From assembly GCA_012862575.1 (NCBI GenBank), contig BLSF01000045.1:1-64000 (forward strand): DNA of 64,000 bases. The letters run 5' to 3'. The position numbers and the translations under genes were made by a program. The notes under the pieces were generated by a model, which was given only the letters and a program-made list of their open reading frames with translations, made no database searches and was not told where the DNA came from. Source of the DNA: Parietichytrium sp. I65-24A. Taxonomy: Eukaryota > Sar > Bigyra > Thraustochytrida > Thraustochytriidae. Below are positions 50,691 through 60,518 of the stretch, in pieces. Position 1 is the stretch's first letter. Each line of letters begins with the position of its first letter.

Positions 50691-53600
50691 TTAGTCTTCA
50701 AATCTTCGCATGAAAGCGTCTACGCTCCCCTTACCTTGTAGGTGGAAAAACTTTTCCAGCATCATCGCAGTAATGTGTTTGTTATTTTCCAAGCCAAACT
50801 CTCGCGAAATCTCAGAGGGCTGGAGTCGGACTCTGATCCGTTCGCGAGACTTGAAAGAGCGCTGCTTTTGCACAATCAGCAGGGTCAGGTGATCAACGAG
50901 AACTTCGATTCGCGTGCATAATTCTGCGCTGTTCTTCGATGGCTGTTGCGAAAAGAAGCTCCACAGGTCCATCTCGGGAGTAAGGCTGTCTGAGCCGTCA
51001 ATGCATGAGGTGACAAACCCAATTGTGTCATTGAAATCTGAGAGATTGGACACCTCCAGAAATGACATGTGGCTTGCTGAAGGGATGACAGCCACGGAGC
51101 TAGCCAGCCGACACAAAGCCTCCAAGAAGCGCGGGAAGTGAACGTATCGACGCCTGTCGAGGTTGAAATCATCAGCTTTATGCAGGGTTCCCTTTCCAAG
51201 GCCACGCATGGGAAGCGCTTGAGAAAAGATATGCGAGACGCGCTCTAAAGTACACATACTGTTAAATAATTTTGCGTCCGCAACTAGTTTGACCCACTCC
51301 TCCCTGGTCATGCCGGCGTCCGGGTTGCTGCAGCACTCCTCAAATATGAGTGTTAGGTCCTTTAATCGTGCTTTCAAGACCAAGTCGACTTGTTGAGAAT
51401 ACAGCTGTTCCCTCCGAAACTTGTCGGGGTCGACGAGGACAAAGTCCAAAGCGGGTTTTAGAACCTCCTCCACGAATCTCCTCAACGCAAGGCCAAGCCC
51501 GAGATCCACAGAGTCGTCACAAAGCTCCACCTCTCTTTCATACATTTCTGTGGCGCAACACAGCACAAAGTGGAGAAACGAAGCGTTCTCATCCATCTCG
51601 CAACGCTCCCGAATCTCTTTGCGAATTTTGAAGGAGCGAGACTCCAGTTTGCGGCGGATGGCCCCGAGCTTCACGTCAAGCTGAGACCAAATGGAGGATA
51701 ACGAGCGGTAGCATTCTACAAATTCGGTTTTCAAGCTCTCTACGGAATCGTTGCATCCTGGAAACTTAAAGTCTAGTGTCAAGTCTAGGCTGGAGAGCAG
51801 AGAGTCTGCTCGAAGCCTATCGCCAAAATGGGCAACAACGACGGGGTCCCCTAGCAAGAGCGCACAGTCGCCTTGAACGAGGGGTTCCAGGGAGGCCTCC
51901 TCTTGCAAAACACCTTGCTCGACTAGCAGAGCTTCCACAGCCTTGCATTCGATCAAGTCGTCCTCAAAGTCATGGCGAGGCTCGTTCCACAAGCCTTGAC
52001 AACCCTTTTGAGCAAAGCAAGAGGATATGATGGACCACTCTGTGTCCTGTGGAGAGCAGACTTGGAGTGCTCCAGTTCGAATCGGCATCCGAACGATATT
52101 GTAACCCTCTTCAACTCGCGGATAGTACCGCGATAAAAGTACCTGACCGTCATGAGCGCGATCATCGGTAGAAAACGAGAAATACGTTATACCCGGAGGA
52201 AGCATAACTTGCTTTACGAAAGATCCGCCACCTGCTACATCTTGCTGCATCAGAATCGGTTCGGACGGGAACGTGCCGAAATTCAAATAAAGTTTGTCAG
52301 TCTCGCCAGCCATGTGCTGCGTGTTGAAGCGGAACGTGTGCAGATTCCACCCATCACAAACCCAACAAGACGACCCTTCTTTTACGCTCCCGTGCCGATG
52401 ATGAACGTTCGCGTGCATGGGCAATGGGCTGTCTAAGAAAGGCTCCGCGGAGTATACCACAATCCCATCGCAAGTTGCAAAGGGTTTCTGAATGCACTCC
52501 AAGGATCCGTCCGCACAGCACCGAACTGCGCACCCGCTGTTGCCCTGCACATGAATCCCGAGAAGAGTGGTCTTCTTGTTGACATAATCGATCAGTATCG
52601 TGCAAGCAGGGAGACCTAAAACGTTGTTTGCCAAATCTAAGTGCCCTAAAGCCGAAGATGCAGCCATCGCGAGAAAGGATTGGCAAGTCTCGAGGCCGTT
52701 GTCCTCGTCACCGCGCCCAATCTGATTCGCGGCTGCTCCGAGAATTCGAAGAGAGGTGTTACCCTTCAGGGCGCGAGCGATTTCCAAGAATCCGGACGAT
52801 CGAATTACATTCTGTGCCAGCTGAAGGTCGTACAAGGTTTTGTGTGAGCGCAACACATCAGCTATGGCCTTGGCTCCTGAGCAGGATATCCGGTTTCCTG
52901 CAAGACTGAGCCGCTCCAAATGGACATCTGCCTCGAGCCCAGCACAGAGAAGCACAACATGCTCATCTTCCAGACCAGCTTCGGCAAGACAGAGTGCAGT
53001 AATCTGCATCTCAAATTGGCAGAGCTTTGCGCAAAGGAGGTTGATTCCAGCTTTGAAAAGCTGCGAGCCTTCCAGATCTAGCTGACTAACACTCTCGTCG
53101 AGGAGTTCGATGGCTTCCAAGCCGTCGTGGTGGGTCATGTCGGTCAAGTGAATTCTCCTCGTGGGTTTTGGTTTCAGCCAGAGGCTGGCACTGTCACTTT
53201 TGCCCCAGACTTTGAGACGTTGGGCGGATTGCAGCCACAACTCAAAGCTAAAGTGGAAGTCGTCGTCCAGACAAGACAAGTACCAGAACTCTGTGCAGTC
53301 CAGCTCGGCATCTGCACCATCAGCCCTCTTAAAAGCTGCATTTGGATTCGCCTCCCCAATGACCGAATAAAGCTCAGCAAGCTCTGCATCCTCCTGTTGA
53401 AGTCCAGTCTGGCGTGGCAGGGTGTTCACTTTTGCCGCGCGCATCCGGCGCAACCACGCAAGGCTTTTTTGCTTCCTGTCTCGATACATCGAAAGTCGCT
53501 CGTTGATTGGAAGGTGTTTGGTGATTTCTTTGTTCATCAGAGGCGGTGGCTCAAGGGAGCGTTGGGCGTCGTATGCATCCTTGGCGACGAGAAAGCTGTC

Positions 53601-54059
53601 CAGCGTTACAACTGAGCTGCGAAGGCGTTCGATTAGGAAATTAGGCTGAGTCGCGGAAGAAGACCTTCGCCCACGGTTGATCTTGGCAGCTGACTGCTTG
53701 ATCTTGACCTGCTGAACTTCTTCGATGACGCCGGTGCGTTTGAGAACCTTGATGGCTTCTTGGCACGAGTTGTCGTCGTGCATGCTCATGAGCTTTTCAG
53801 GCGTTGCCCACAAAAAGTCGGGATTCTCGAGGAGCTGAACAGAGTTGGACCTCAGCGTGGACACCAGGGAGTTTCTCAGGATCGCGCTGCTCTTCCTGTT
53901 CTCGCGCTGCTTCATGCTGCTGTCCTTCTTGTGCTTGTTGCCAAAGCCCATTTTGTTCAAGAACTCGGTCCGCTTCACGTACTCGTCCTTCGACTCGGAT
54001 CGAAACTCGGACAAGTTGGACTTGCGGCGCGCAAGCAGACTCTCCCGATCTGCCTCCAT
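50691..54059 (-). CDS. Leucine-rich-repeat protein with EF-hand-like C-terminal region
   Basis: This is a 1122-residue protein. The first ~260 residues are Lys/Arg-rich and disordered. About six LRRs of ribonuclease-inhibitor type lie near residues 330-500 (LERLSLAGNRISCSGAKAIADVL; LGHLDLANNVLGLPAC). A ~170-residue beta-rich region follows (about 500-680), then helical segments. A pair of EF-hand-like helices near 945-1035 (IFEECCSNPDAGMTREEW; HFPRFLEALCRLA) has poor calcium loops. LRR plus EF-hand-like layouts are common in stramenopile and ciliary proteins; no exact family is claimed. The frame extends 67 codons further with a GTG only. ATG 54059 is used, but an unseen upstream exon is possible. 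Confidence 0.75.
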   Translation of the reverse strand: MEADRESLLARRKSNLSEFRSESKDEYVKRTEFLNKMGFGNKHKKDSSMKQRENRKSSAILRNSLVSTLRSNSVQLLENPDFLWATPEKLMSMHDDNSCQEAIKVLKRTGVIEEVQQVKIKQSAAKINRGRRSSSATQPNFLIERLRSSVVTLDSFLVAKDAYDAQRSLEPPPLMNKEITKHLPINERLSMYRDRKQKSLAWLRRMRAAKVNTLPRQTGLQQEDAELAELYSVIGEANPNAAFKRADGADAELDCTEFWYLSCLDDDFHFSFELWLQSAQRLKVWGKSDSASLWLKPKPTRRIHLTDMTHHDGLEAIELLDESVSQLDLEGSQLFKAGINLLCAKLCQFEMQITALCLAEAGLEDEHVVLLCAGLEADVHLERLSLAGNRISCSGAKAIADVLRSHKTLYDLQLAQNVIRSSGFLEIARALKGNTSLRILGAAANQIGRGDEDNGLETCQSFLAMAASSALGHLDLANNVLGLPACTILIDYVNKKTTLLGIHVQGNSGCAVRCCADGSLECIQKPFATCDGIVVYSAEPFLDSPLPMHANVHHRHGSVKEGSSCWVCDGWNLHTFRFNTQHMAGETDKLYLNFGTFPSEPILMQQDVAGGGSFVKQVMLPPGITYFSFSTDDRAHDGQVLLSRYYPRVEEGYNIVRMPIRTGALQVCSPQDTEWSIISSCFAQKGCQGLWNEPRHDFEDDLIECKAVEALLVEQGVLQEEASLEPLVQGDCALLLGDPVVVAHFGDRLRADSLLSSLDLTLDFKFPGCNDSVESLKTEFVECYRSLSSIWSQLDVKLGAIRRKLESRSFKIRKEIRERCEMDENASFLHFVLCCATEMYEREVELCDDSVDLGLGLALRRFVEEVLKPALDFVLVDPDKFRREQLYSQQVDLVLKARLKDLTLIFEECCSNPDAGMTREEWVKLVADAKLFNSMCTLERVSHIFSQALPMRGLGKGTLHKADDFNLDRRRYVHFPRFLEALCRLASSVAVIPSASHMSFLEVSNLSDFNDTIGFVTSCIDGSDSLTPEMDLWSFFSQQPSKNSAELCTRIEVLVDHLTLLIVQKQRSFKSRERIRVRLQPSEISREFGLENNKHITAMMLEKFFHLQGKGSVDAFMRRFED

Positions 54060-54873
54060 TTTGCGCGTCCTTTCAGAAGTGCCGTCGTCTGCCTCAACGC
54101 ATCCTCTTTCCGTTCCACTCACGGTGAGCTTTGGCAGCGGTCCTCGCCGCGTATTGCTTGCCGATGTGGCTAGTCCTGACACTCTGCCTCGTCTCGACTC
54201 GCTCGTTAATGCCGTACTCGCTCTCGCACAAGAGTCATCTAACCTTATAGCTTTTGCCACTTTTGATTGACAGTAGGTAACTTGCGTCCATGAAATGCAC
54301 GACTCTCAACTTGGTTTCACAGTCAATTCTGCTTTCCGCCATCTACCTCATCAATCTCACACGATTGTTTCTCGCGGAAGGTATCAGGTATGCCCGCTTT
54401 CCACCATCCAAAATTGCTGCTCAATCTCCTTCTTGACTTTTCGACTTTTTCAACTCGGAAGGATTGCACAATTTACATAATCAGATTAGACAATACTTTG
54501 GCTCCGTCCAAGTTCGTGATTCTGATTATTCTGATTTCTGATTCATGTTGGTGTGCTTTCATGACCGTTGGCTAAGCACGAGCTCATGAGTGCAGCGTAA
54601 ATAAACCCTACCAGAAGGCTAAGCATGGCTAAGCTTTGCATTGCACTTTGCGGAACGCAAAAAGAGTGCCACTTCGTGTGTCGAGGAAGCTCGTCTCAGA
54701 CTTGGAAAAAAAACAACAACTTGTGCGCCTGGTCAAATCTTTGTCGAGTTATGAGATTTATGAGATGTTACGAGGAAAGCGACGTTGCACGCGATCGATT
54801 CAAGTTGCGTCGGTCGGTATAGTGCACATTGCGCGCTCGCGAAAGACTATTGCGTAAGTTGTTCAAGTGCAAG
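54060..54873. other. Divergent intergenic region
   Basis: This is the promoter region between the LRR gene and the 66-residue gene. The first 200 bp are open in the LRR frame but without ATG. No repeats or other genes are seen. Confidence 0.35.
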
Positions 54874-55074
54874 ATGCCAGCGGACGCGGAGGAGTTGTAC
54901 GGTAGGCTGAGCGCGGAGATCCAGTCGCTGAACGCGGCGCTGGAGGAGCTCAAGCAAGCTCACGAAGACATTCTCGGGCACAGAGAAGCGGTTGTGGTGC
55001 CGTATCTTGCAGCCATCGAGGGCGTGACGAAGAAAGCTGGCGCCAAGGATGCACAGCTTGCGAAGGAGGGCTGA
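54874..55074 (+). CDS. Small helical protein (66 residues), unknown
   Basis: ATG 54874 begins a short frame ending TGA at 55072-55074. The protein is mostly one amphipathic, coiled-coil-like helix (AEELYGRLSAEIQSLNAALE and onward) with a short, Lys/Ala-rich tail. Codon use is GC-rich at third positions like the neighbouring genes, and the ATG context (AAGATGC) is good, which supports a real gene. Small adaptor subunits of larger complexes look like this, but I cannot name one. It could also be the first exon of a longer gene, though no clear GTAAGT donor is seen before the stop. Confidence 0.5.
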   Translation: MPADAEELYGRLSAEIQSLNAALEELKQAHEDILGHREAVVVPYLAAIEGVTKKAGAKDAQLAKEG

Positions 55075-56003
55075 GGGGTTCATGTCCAAGTGATCTTGGG
55101 TTTGTGGGTGTAACAAAAAAAAAGTTCCGGACTGGTGGCAGTTTAGTTGGGAATGAGTGCGATAGGATCTTGGCATCCTTTGGCAAAGACCTGCGATGTG
55201 TTGCGCGATCCGCTCTTGCTGCTTCCAATACCACTTTCAGGCGCGCGATGTGTCGAGAATCGGGAGTCTGGAGTTGGGAGTTGGAGTTGCCCAATTATGT
55301 CCTGGGCAAGTTCTTCGCTTGTAGGTGGTTAGGTCAGATCAAAAAGACCCGCACACACCCCATAAATTGACATGTTTTTTGCATAGCCGCCCGGACCAGG
55401 CTCAAGTTGAATCCAAGCATCATCTGCTCAGCAAATCTTGTACGCTGGTGAGTCATGACGCGTGGCCTGAATCTGTCGAAAGAAAACCACTGCTTTTCTC
55501 CAATATCTTTGCAAGCTCGTTGCCCAATCCTTTATTTCAATAGTATCTCCATTCCAGTGCGCGAAGAGCGCGAAGGCTGCTCGTGAGTTGCGATTGTCCC
55601 GGACGCAGAGGTCTGTCTGTCTACATATATATGCGCCGCCGTTCAGCAGCATCGTTATAGTTAAAAAAGCAAAACAAAAACAAGCCCCAAAAGCAAGCAG
55701 CTCATTTCACGACCAAGCAAAGGAGAAAAAACCAATCCAGTTCGCGAGCAACGCAACGCAACGCAACGCAACGCAACGAACGCAACGCAACGCAACGCAA
55801 CGCAACGCAACGCAACGCAACGAACGAGCAGGAAGCCCATTCAGCATTTCCAGTCCCGAGTATCCCCTCTCCCACTCAATATATTCCATACATATACTAT
55901 AACTTGCTCATTTGCCCGTCTTTTGCTTCTGTAAGTAACCCAGCCACTTTGCTTCCAGTCGCGTACGCCCGCGTACACATTCCAATACATAGAGTCCATT
56001 AAG
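55075..56003. other. Intergenic region with pentanucleotide array
   Basis: This lies between two plus-strand genes. It contains TACATATATATG (55622-55633) and a long (CAACG)n array (55749-55826) about 180 bp before the next ATG. No gene is visible. Confidence 0.45.
55749..55826. repeat. Pentanucleotide microsatellite (CAACG)n
   Basis: About 15 tandem CAACG units with two ACG(A) deletions. Confidence 0.95.
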
Positions 56004-57155
56004 ATGGTGTGTCCGTACCTTCTGGCGCGTACGCTGCTGTCCTCGCCGGACGCGAGGACCTCTCTCTCTGGTGTCCTCGCTCTCCCCGCGGTGTCCTCGC
56101 TCGCCGCGCACTACGCCGCCGCCAGCGTGGACCTGAGCCTCTGGCCCTCAGGGTCCTCGGGGTCCTCGGGGCCGGCGGCGTACGCGAGCGTGGACCTGGG
56201 GGTGCGCGAGGACCCCCTGCGAGCGGCAGTGTGGTGCGCGGCGCCGGTGTGGGCGCTGGCGGGCGCGCTGTCGCGTTCGGGGTCTGCTGGGCTGGCGCGG
56301 CGGCTGGGGCTGGCGCATGCTACGGCGGTTTTGGCGCGCGCGGGGCGCGAGTACGTGCGCGGAACGTTGCTGGAACTCGGCGGCGACGACGGCGGAACGG
56401 CGCGGGAACGTTCCGCGGAGCTGGGGTGGGTGCTGGCGAGCTGGGTTCTCGCGTGCTGGCTCGCGGGCGGCGGGTTCCTTCTGTGCGCGCAAGGAGGAGG
56501 AACAGGAACAGGAACAGGAACAGGAGCAGGAACAGGAGCAGGAACAGGAGCAGGAACCCGGCGGTTCGTGCCCACGGCCACGCTGCAGTTGGCGGTGGCG
56601 GCGGTGCTGCTGGCCGCCACGGCGTTTCTGGCGTCAGCGGGGCGCGCGCCCGGGCTCGGGATTGGGATTGGGTACGCGGACTGGGTGCGCGCCGAGGACA
56701 CTTTGCAGGTCGCCGCGTTGGCCACTCTCCTGGTCCTCGCGGACAGACGGCGGCTGGCGCGTGAAGTTGCGGCGGCGGACCTCGGCGCGTATGGGCTCAG
56801 ACTGGTCGACGCCCGAGGACGGACGGTCGTGGACGTCTACGCAGGCGAGTCGCGCGTCTTCGGCAGACGCGAAATGCGTTCCGCGGACCCCAAGGTCGCG
56901 CGCAGACAGGTGTGGGCAGAGGCGGCGGCGGAGGGAACCGGAACCAGCTTGCGGTGCAGGAACCTGGGCAGGAACCGGCTCGTGTGGTGGGTCCCGGGCA
57001 GCGAGAACCGGCGCGTGGTGCGCACGGGGCACGAGTTCTCGCTCCCAATGGGTTCCATCCTGGCCGTGCATGGCGATGAGACAGCGGCGATGACTCTCGT
57101 GGACGCAGATGGCGCTGCTTGCTGCGATTCTGACGAGGATGGCGAAGGGGAGTGA
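56004..57155 (+). CDS. GC-rich membrane protein with FHA-like C-terminal domain
   Basis: This 383-residue protein is rich in Ala, Gly, Leu and Arg. Four or more hydrophobic segments lie between about residues 20 and 250 (WVLASWVLACWLAGGGFLL; LQLAVAAVLLAATAFLASAG). A Gly-Thr/Gly-Ala repeat (about 166-185) comes from a GGAACA microsatellite. The last ~120 residues read like an FHA fold: VFGRREM, DPKVARRQVWAE, LGRNRLVWW, then GHEFSLPMGSILAVHGDE, matching the GR, SR-x-H and N positions and the closing L-x-x-Gd strand of PNK/aprataxin-type FHA domains. FHA domains bind phosphothreonine; this assignment is inference. The tail is acidic. GC content is far above the surroundings, so many other frames are open, but this one has ATG 56004 (AAGATGG) and the structured tail. 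Confidence 0.65.
   Translation: MVCPYLLARTLLSSPDARTSLSGVLALPAVSSLAAHYAAASVDLSLWPSGSSGSSGPAAYASVDLGVREDPLRAAVWCAAPVWALAGALSRSGSAGLARRLGLAHATAVLARAGREYVRGTLLELGGDDGGTARERSAELGWVLASWVLACWLAGGGFLLCAQGGGTGTGTGTGAGTGAGTGAGTRRFVPTATLQLAVAAVLLAATAFLASAGRAPGLGIGIGYADWVRAEDTLQVAALATLLVLADRRRLAREVAAADLGAYGLRLVDARGRTVVDVYAGESRVFGRREMRSADPKVARRQVWAEAAAEGTGTSLRCRNLGRNRLVWWVPGSENRRVVRTGHEFSLPMGSILAVHGDETAAMTLVDADGAACCDSDEDGEGE
56499..56557. repeat. In-gene hexanucleotide repeat (GGAACA/GGAGCA)n
   Basis: About ten units of GGAACA or GGAGCA lie inside the membrane-FHA gene and encode a Gly-Thr/Gly-Ala run. Confidence 0.95.
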
Positions 57156-57218
57156 AGACGTCACTCGTCAGGTACTCCACCGCATGCATGCAAGACGTGG
57201 TGTGAAGAGTGTGAATGG

Positions 57219-57430
57219 CAAGATGGGTTAAGTTACACATCGTGATCATGGCTCTCTGAACTCGGTCTTGCAAGATGGGTTAAGACACACATCATAATCA
57301 TGGCTCTCTGAACTGGGTCTTGCAAAGATGGGTTAAGTTACACATCGTGATCATGGCTCTCTGAACTCGGTCTTGCAAAGATGGGTTAAGACACACATCA
57401 TAATCATGGCTCTCTGAACTCGGTCTCGCA
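57219..57430. repeat. Tandem repeat, four ~53-bp units in A-B-A-B order
   Basis: The four copies are 57219-57270, 57271-57322, 57323-57375 and 57376-57430. Copies 1 and 3 share TTACACATCGTGATCATGG; copies 2 and 4 share ACACACATCATAATCATGG. The rest (AGATGGGTTAAG, CTCTCTGAACTCGGTCT) is common to all. This implies that a diverged dimer of ~105 bp was duplicated. Confidence 0.95.
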
Positions 57431-58416
57431 GAAAGCGCCGCGGGCGAGTGCACGAACGTGCTTGCGAAGCGATGTGTGGTGTGGTGTGAATGAACGTTAT
57501 TATCTTGTCTGCACTGGCAATTTGGCACATGTACATGGATGGGTATCTAATGGCCCACAATACCCAGTTCAGCTCTGCTGCCCTAAAGCTTCCATCCACG
57601 CCGCCAAGATGCTCACAATTCCTACGTGTAAAGCGATCAAAACATTTTGCAAAATTTCTAAAAGTTGTCTTTTGACTTGACTTACGTTGCTGTGGCAAAT
57701 TTCATTTAGTAGAAACTCTATTCCTCTCAAATTGTTCACGTCGTTCTCTAAATGGCTACCTTTACTGCTATTCACTTCTCTAATTCCAGCTTACTCTGCA
57801 TATCCACCTAGGTCCCTAGCGCCCTGTACTCCTATTTCGTTTATAGCGTATACCGTATTACTAGCCGCTGCATGGATGTGCCAAGACACATCCCACGAAT
57901 CCTTGACACTCACCAACACCTCGCAGGCCTATGTCATTTGATAGACTAAACGATAGAGACGGGAAACGTGTATGAAACGAAGTGTGCGACATTTCCCATG
58001 GCTAGCTAGTACCGCTCTCAGCGAGTACTATAGTGTTGTAGCACCGTGGTATACACTTGGCGGTGATATTTTATGACCAGTCGAGAAAGCATTGCATACT
58101 TTGCCTTCTTCACGTATTCACGTTCATCGATGTTCATCGCCGAGAGTACAAAGCAAGCAAGAAGCCAAACCTTCAAGATCGTCAGCCAACTTTGAACACT
58201 GATTTGAAATATTATTTCGTGATTCAGTGGATTTAGTGCAAAGAAAAGGAAAAGGACACGGTTGGCTTTGTTTGTCAAGGACATGCAATCGCGTGCATCA
58301 TCCAGGGCCACGGTGCGTGAAACGGGTTTCATGCGCGCTTTGCTCCGCGGATCCGCGGGTGCCACACCGTGTGCGTGCGGAACTGGAACTGGAACTGGAA
58401 CTGGCCGCGCTGGAAT

Positions 58417-58447
58417 CATCCATCTTCCATCTTCCATCTTCCGTCTT
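58417..58447. repeat. Heptanucleotide microsatellite (CCATCTT)n
   Basis: About four CCATCTT units, the last with one change. Confidence 0.85.
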
Positions 58448-58951
58448 GAATCGTCAATCTTCGTTCTGTTTAGTTTAATTTAAAAGTTTTGTTTAGTCAC
58501 TTTCAGAGTCTGATTCGACCATGCATCGCTGCGCATTGCTTATTGCTTAACAGTAAGTTAAAAGTATTTTGCACTGTGCGAGCGAAGAGGGCGACGTCGC
58601 GGCATCACCGCCAGGATCACGGCGAGGCTACCATAGGCCACAGCAGGACTCACAACTTCGACCTGTGTTTCGATGGTCCCACCAGTTGTGCACTGTACCT
58701 TTGCCGGTACTCACAGTCAGTACCACTACAGCCTTCGAGTTCGTGAGCTGAGAGTGCTGAGAGCCTCTGGGCACTCGAACTACTAAAGGTAGTACACAAT
58801 ACAACAAACGCACACACACACTCACAGAGTCAGTTATTGTATGCGCGACGATGAGCATTCCGAGCCAGCGCCAGGCAAGTTAAAAAAGCTTACCACCGAC
58901 TTGGCTTTTGAACTTTGAAATACAGCGCTATACCGGGACGGGTACTAGTAC

Positions 58952-58986
58952 TGAACTCCCTGAACTCCCTGAACTCCCTGAACTCG
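58952..58986. repeat. Tandem 10-bp repeat (TGAACTCCCT)n
   Basis: About 3.5 perfect copies of a 10-bp unit, 260 bp upstream of the next gene. Confidence 0.9.
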
Positions 58987-59243
58987 AACGACTTGAGGTT
59001 GAGAGGCGCTGACCAGTGCAGTGCTCGTTCTCGTGAAACCCTCTGCTATACCGCTCCTTCAGTGGCACTTGCCCGCAAGTTGACTTGCCAGCCGCCAAGA
59101 ATACACGCAGAGTCTCTTCTTTCCATTCATCCATTCATCCATCCACTGAATCATTTCCTTCGTTCCATCATCGTTCCATCGTCAGTTGCGGCCGGCCAGA
59201 GCGAGAAAGAGAGAGTCAGAGTGAGAGAGAGGAGACGCAGGAG

Positions 59244-60518
59244 ATGGTGTCGGTCCAGGACAAAGTGGACGCGGCTGTAGAGCAGGTTCGCGAGCGCAGC
59301 CAGGAGTTGGTGGAGAAATACAAAGGCTGGAAGGGGAAAAAGCTGGTCGACAGAGCTCTGGCGGCAGCAGAGGCTCTCGGTAAACTCAGCGAGAAGAGGT
59401 TTGTCCAAGGCGCAAAGGAAGCGCGGAAGGCTTTGGCCAAGTCGCGAGACGCTTCCGAGGAGAGCCTCAAAGTGCTCGACGCCGAGCTGGACAAGATGGA
59501 GCTCAAGACTGGAGTAGCCAAGTCGGACTTGATCTGGGCCGCGGCGCTGCCTTTCATTCTGGTGTTTGTGCTGGTGTTCTCGAGACTTTTCCCGCCTCTG
59601 ACGGCAGTTTTCTCGGGAATGCGCCTGTACACGTGGGCGGGATTCAAGTATGAGCCGGATACGAAGTTTGACCGCAGCATTCTCACCTGGGGCACAGACT
59701 ACTTGCTCGCGGTGGTGATGGGTGTTCTGACGGTGCTTATCGCAGTCGTGCCCACCACAAGGCACAGTAAGGTGCTCACGATCTTCTCCGTATTGCTCAT
59801 TGGGTCGTATTCGTCCTCCACGCTGGCCGGTGCATTGTGCCACCAGCTCCTCGGCGCTCATCTCAACACGGCAATCTTCCGCTTTCTGTGGCGCATTTGC
59901 GTGGGCAGCGTCGCCGCGGCCGGAGGATTCATGGGTGGCGCAGCTTCCGAACTCGCAAGGCTTCCTCTCGTGGCAGAGACTTTAGCAGACCAGAGCAACG
60001 GCGAAGGCGAGGAGGGAGAGGGAGAGGGGGAGGACGTTGCCGATTCTGCTTCCGAGGCCGAAGAAAGAAAGTCAAAGTCTCGCAAGAGTGGCGCCCAGCT
60101 CATCAACTTTACTCTGCCAATTATACCGAGATTTTGCTGGATTGCTTACAGTGTGTTCTTTCTTGCGGCAAACACATTTGGTTTCTTCAGCATGAAGCAG
60201 CCTGCTTGCGATATCTTTCTGGTGGGCGTTACACAAGCTCCGCCGACACTATACCTCGTTCTCGTGCTGTACGCGCGCAAGTCATGGGCAAACTACAACG
60301 TTGGAAAGCGTGCTCGGCGAGTTCTCCTATTTGGTGCTCTCACCAACATCGTGTTGCTGCCGGGATATGACTTGTTCAACTATCTGCAGCTCCCGCTTGG
60401 AGTCATCAATGTCATTCTCCACAGCACCCTTCTTGCTGCCTGGGGCTCCCAAGCGTATGGGCTCTTGATCTTTGTTCGAGGGATTCACAAGTCTGAACTG
60501 GTCGTGAAAGAAGAATGA
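59244..60518 (+). CDS. Multi-pass membrane protein of unknown family
   Basis: This 424-residue protein is not recognised. Its first ~100 residues are a charged helical, coiled-coil-like stretch (VDAAVEQVRERSQELVEKYK). About eight hydrophobic segments follow (WAAALPFILVFVLVFSRLF; YLLAVVMGVLTVLIAVV; onward to the C-terminus). An acidic Gly/Glu/Asp and then Lys/Ser loop (about 254-290) divides the membrane part into two halves, each with three to five helices. Potential polar motifs in the membrane are CHQLLGAHLN and NYNVGKRARR. It might be a transporter or a lipid enzyme; no catalytic signature is visible. The frame extends upstream to 59085, but from a TTG; the first ATG is 59244 (GAGATGG). 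Confidence 0.75.
   Translation: MVSVQDKVDAAVEQVRERSQELVEKYKGWKGKKLVDRALAAAEALGKLSEKRFVQGAKEARKALAKSRDASEESLKVLDAELDKMELKTGVAKSDLIWAAALPFILVFVLVFSRLFPPLTAVFSGMRLYTWAGFKYEPDTKFDRSILTWGTDYLLAVVMGVLTVLIAVVPTTRHSKVLTIFSVLLIGSYSSSTLAGALCHQLLGAHLNTAIFRFLWRICVGSVAAAGGFMGGAASELARLPLVAETLADQSNGEGEEGEGEGEDVADSASEAEERKSKSRKSGAQLINFTLPIIPRFCWIAYSVFFLAANTFGFFSMKQPACDIFLVGVTQAPPTLYLVLVLYARKSWANYNVGKRARRVLLFGALTNIVLLPGYDLFNYLQLPLGVINVILHSTLLAAWGSQAYGLLIFVRGIHKSELVVKEE

Larger units (their letters stand above)
57156..59243. other. Long intergenic region
   Basis: This 2.1-kb stretch lies between two plus-strand genes. It holds the A-B-A-B tandem repeat (57219-57430), a CTA/TAG-rich block (about 57690-58060), GGAACT repeats (58378-58402), CCATCTT repeats (58417-58447), a GCCGGTA near-palindrome (58694) and a 10-bp tandem repeat (58952-58986). 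No convincing gene is seen. Confidence 0.5.

Noticed and set aside
56009-57164. Several long frames on both strands over the GC-rich gene
   Set aside because: High GC removes stops; only the frame from 56004 has the FHA-like tail and membrane helices.
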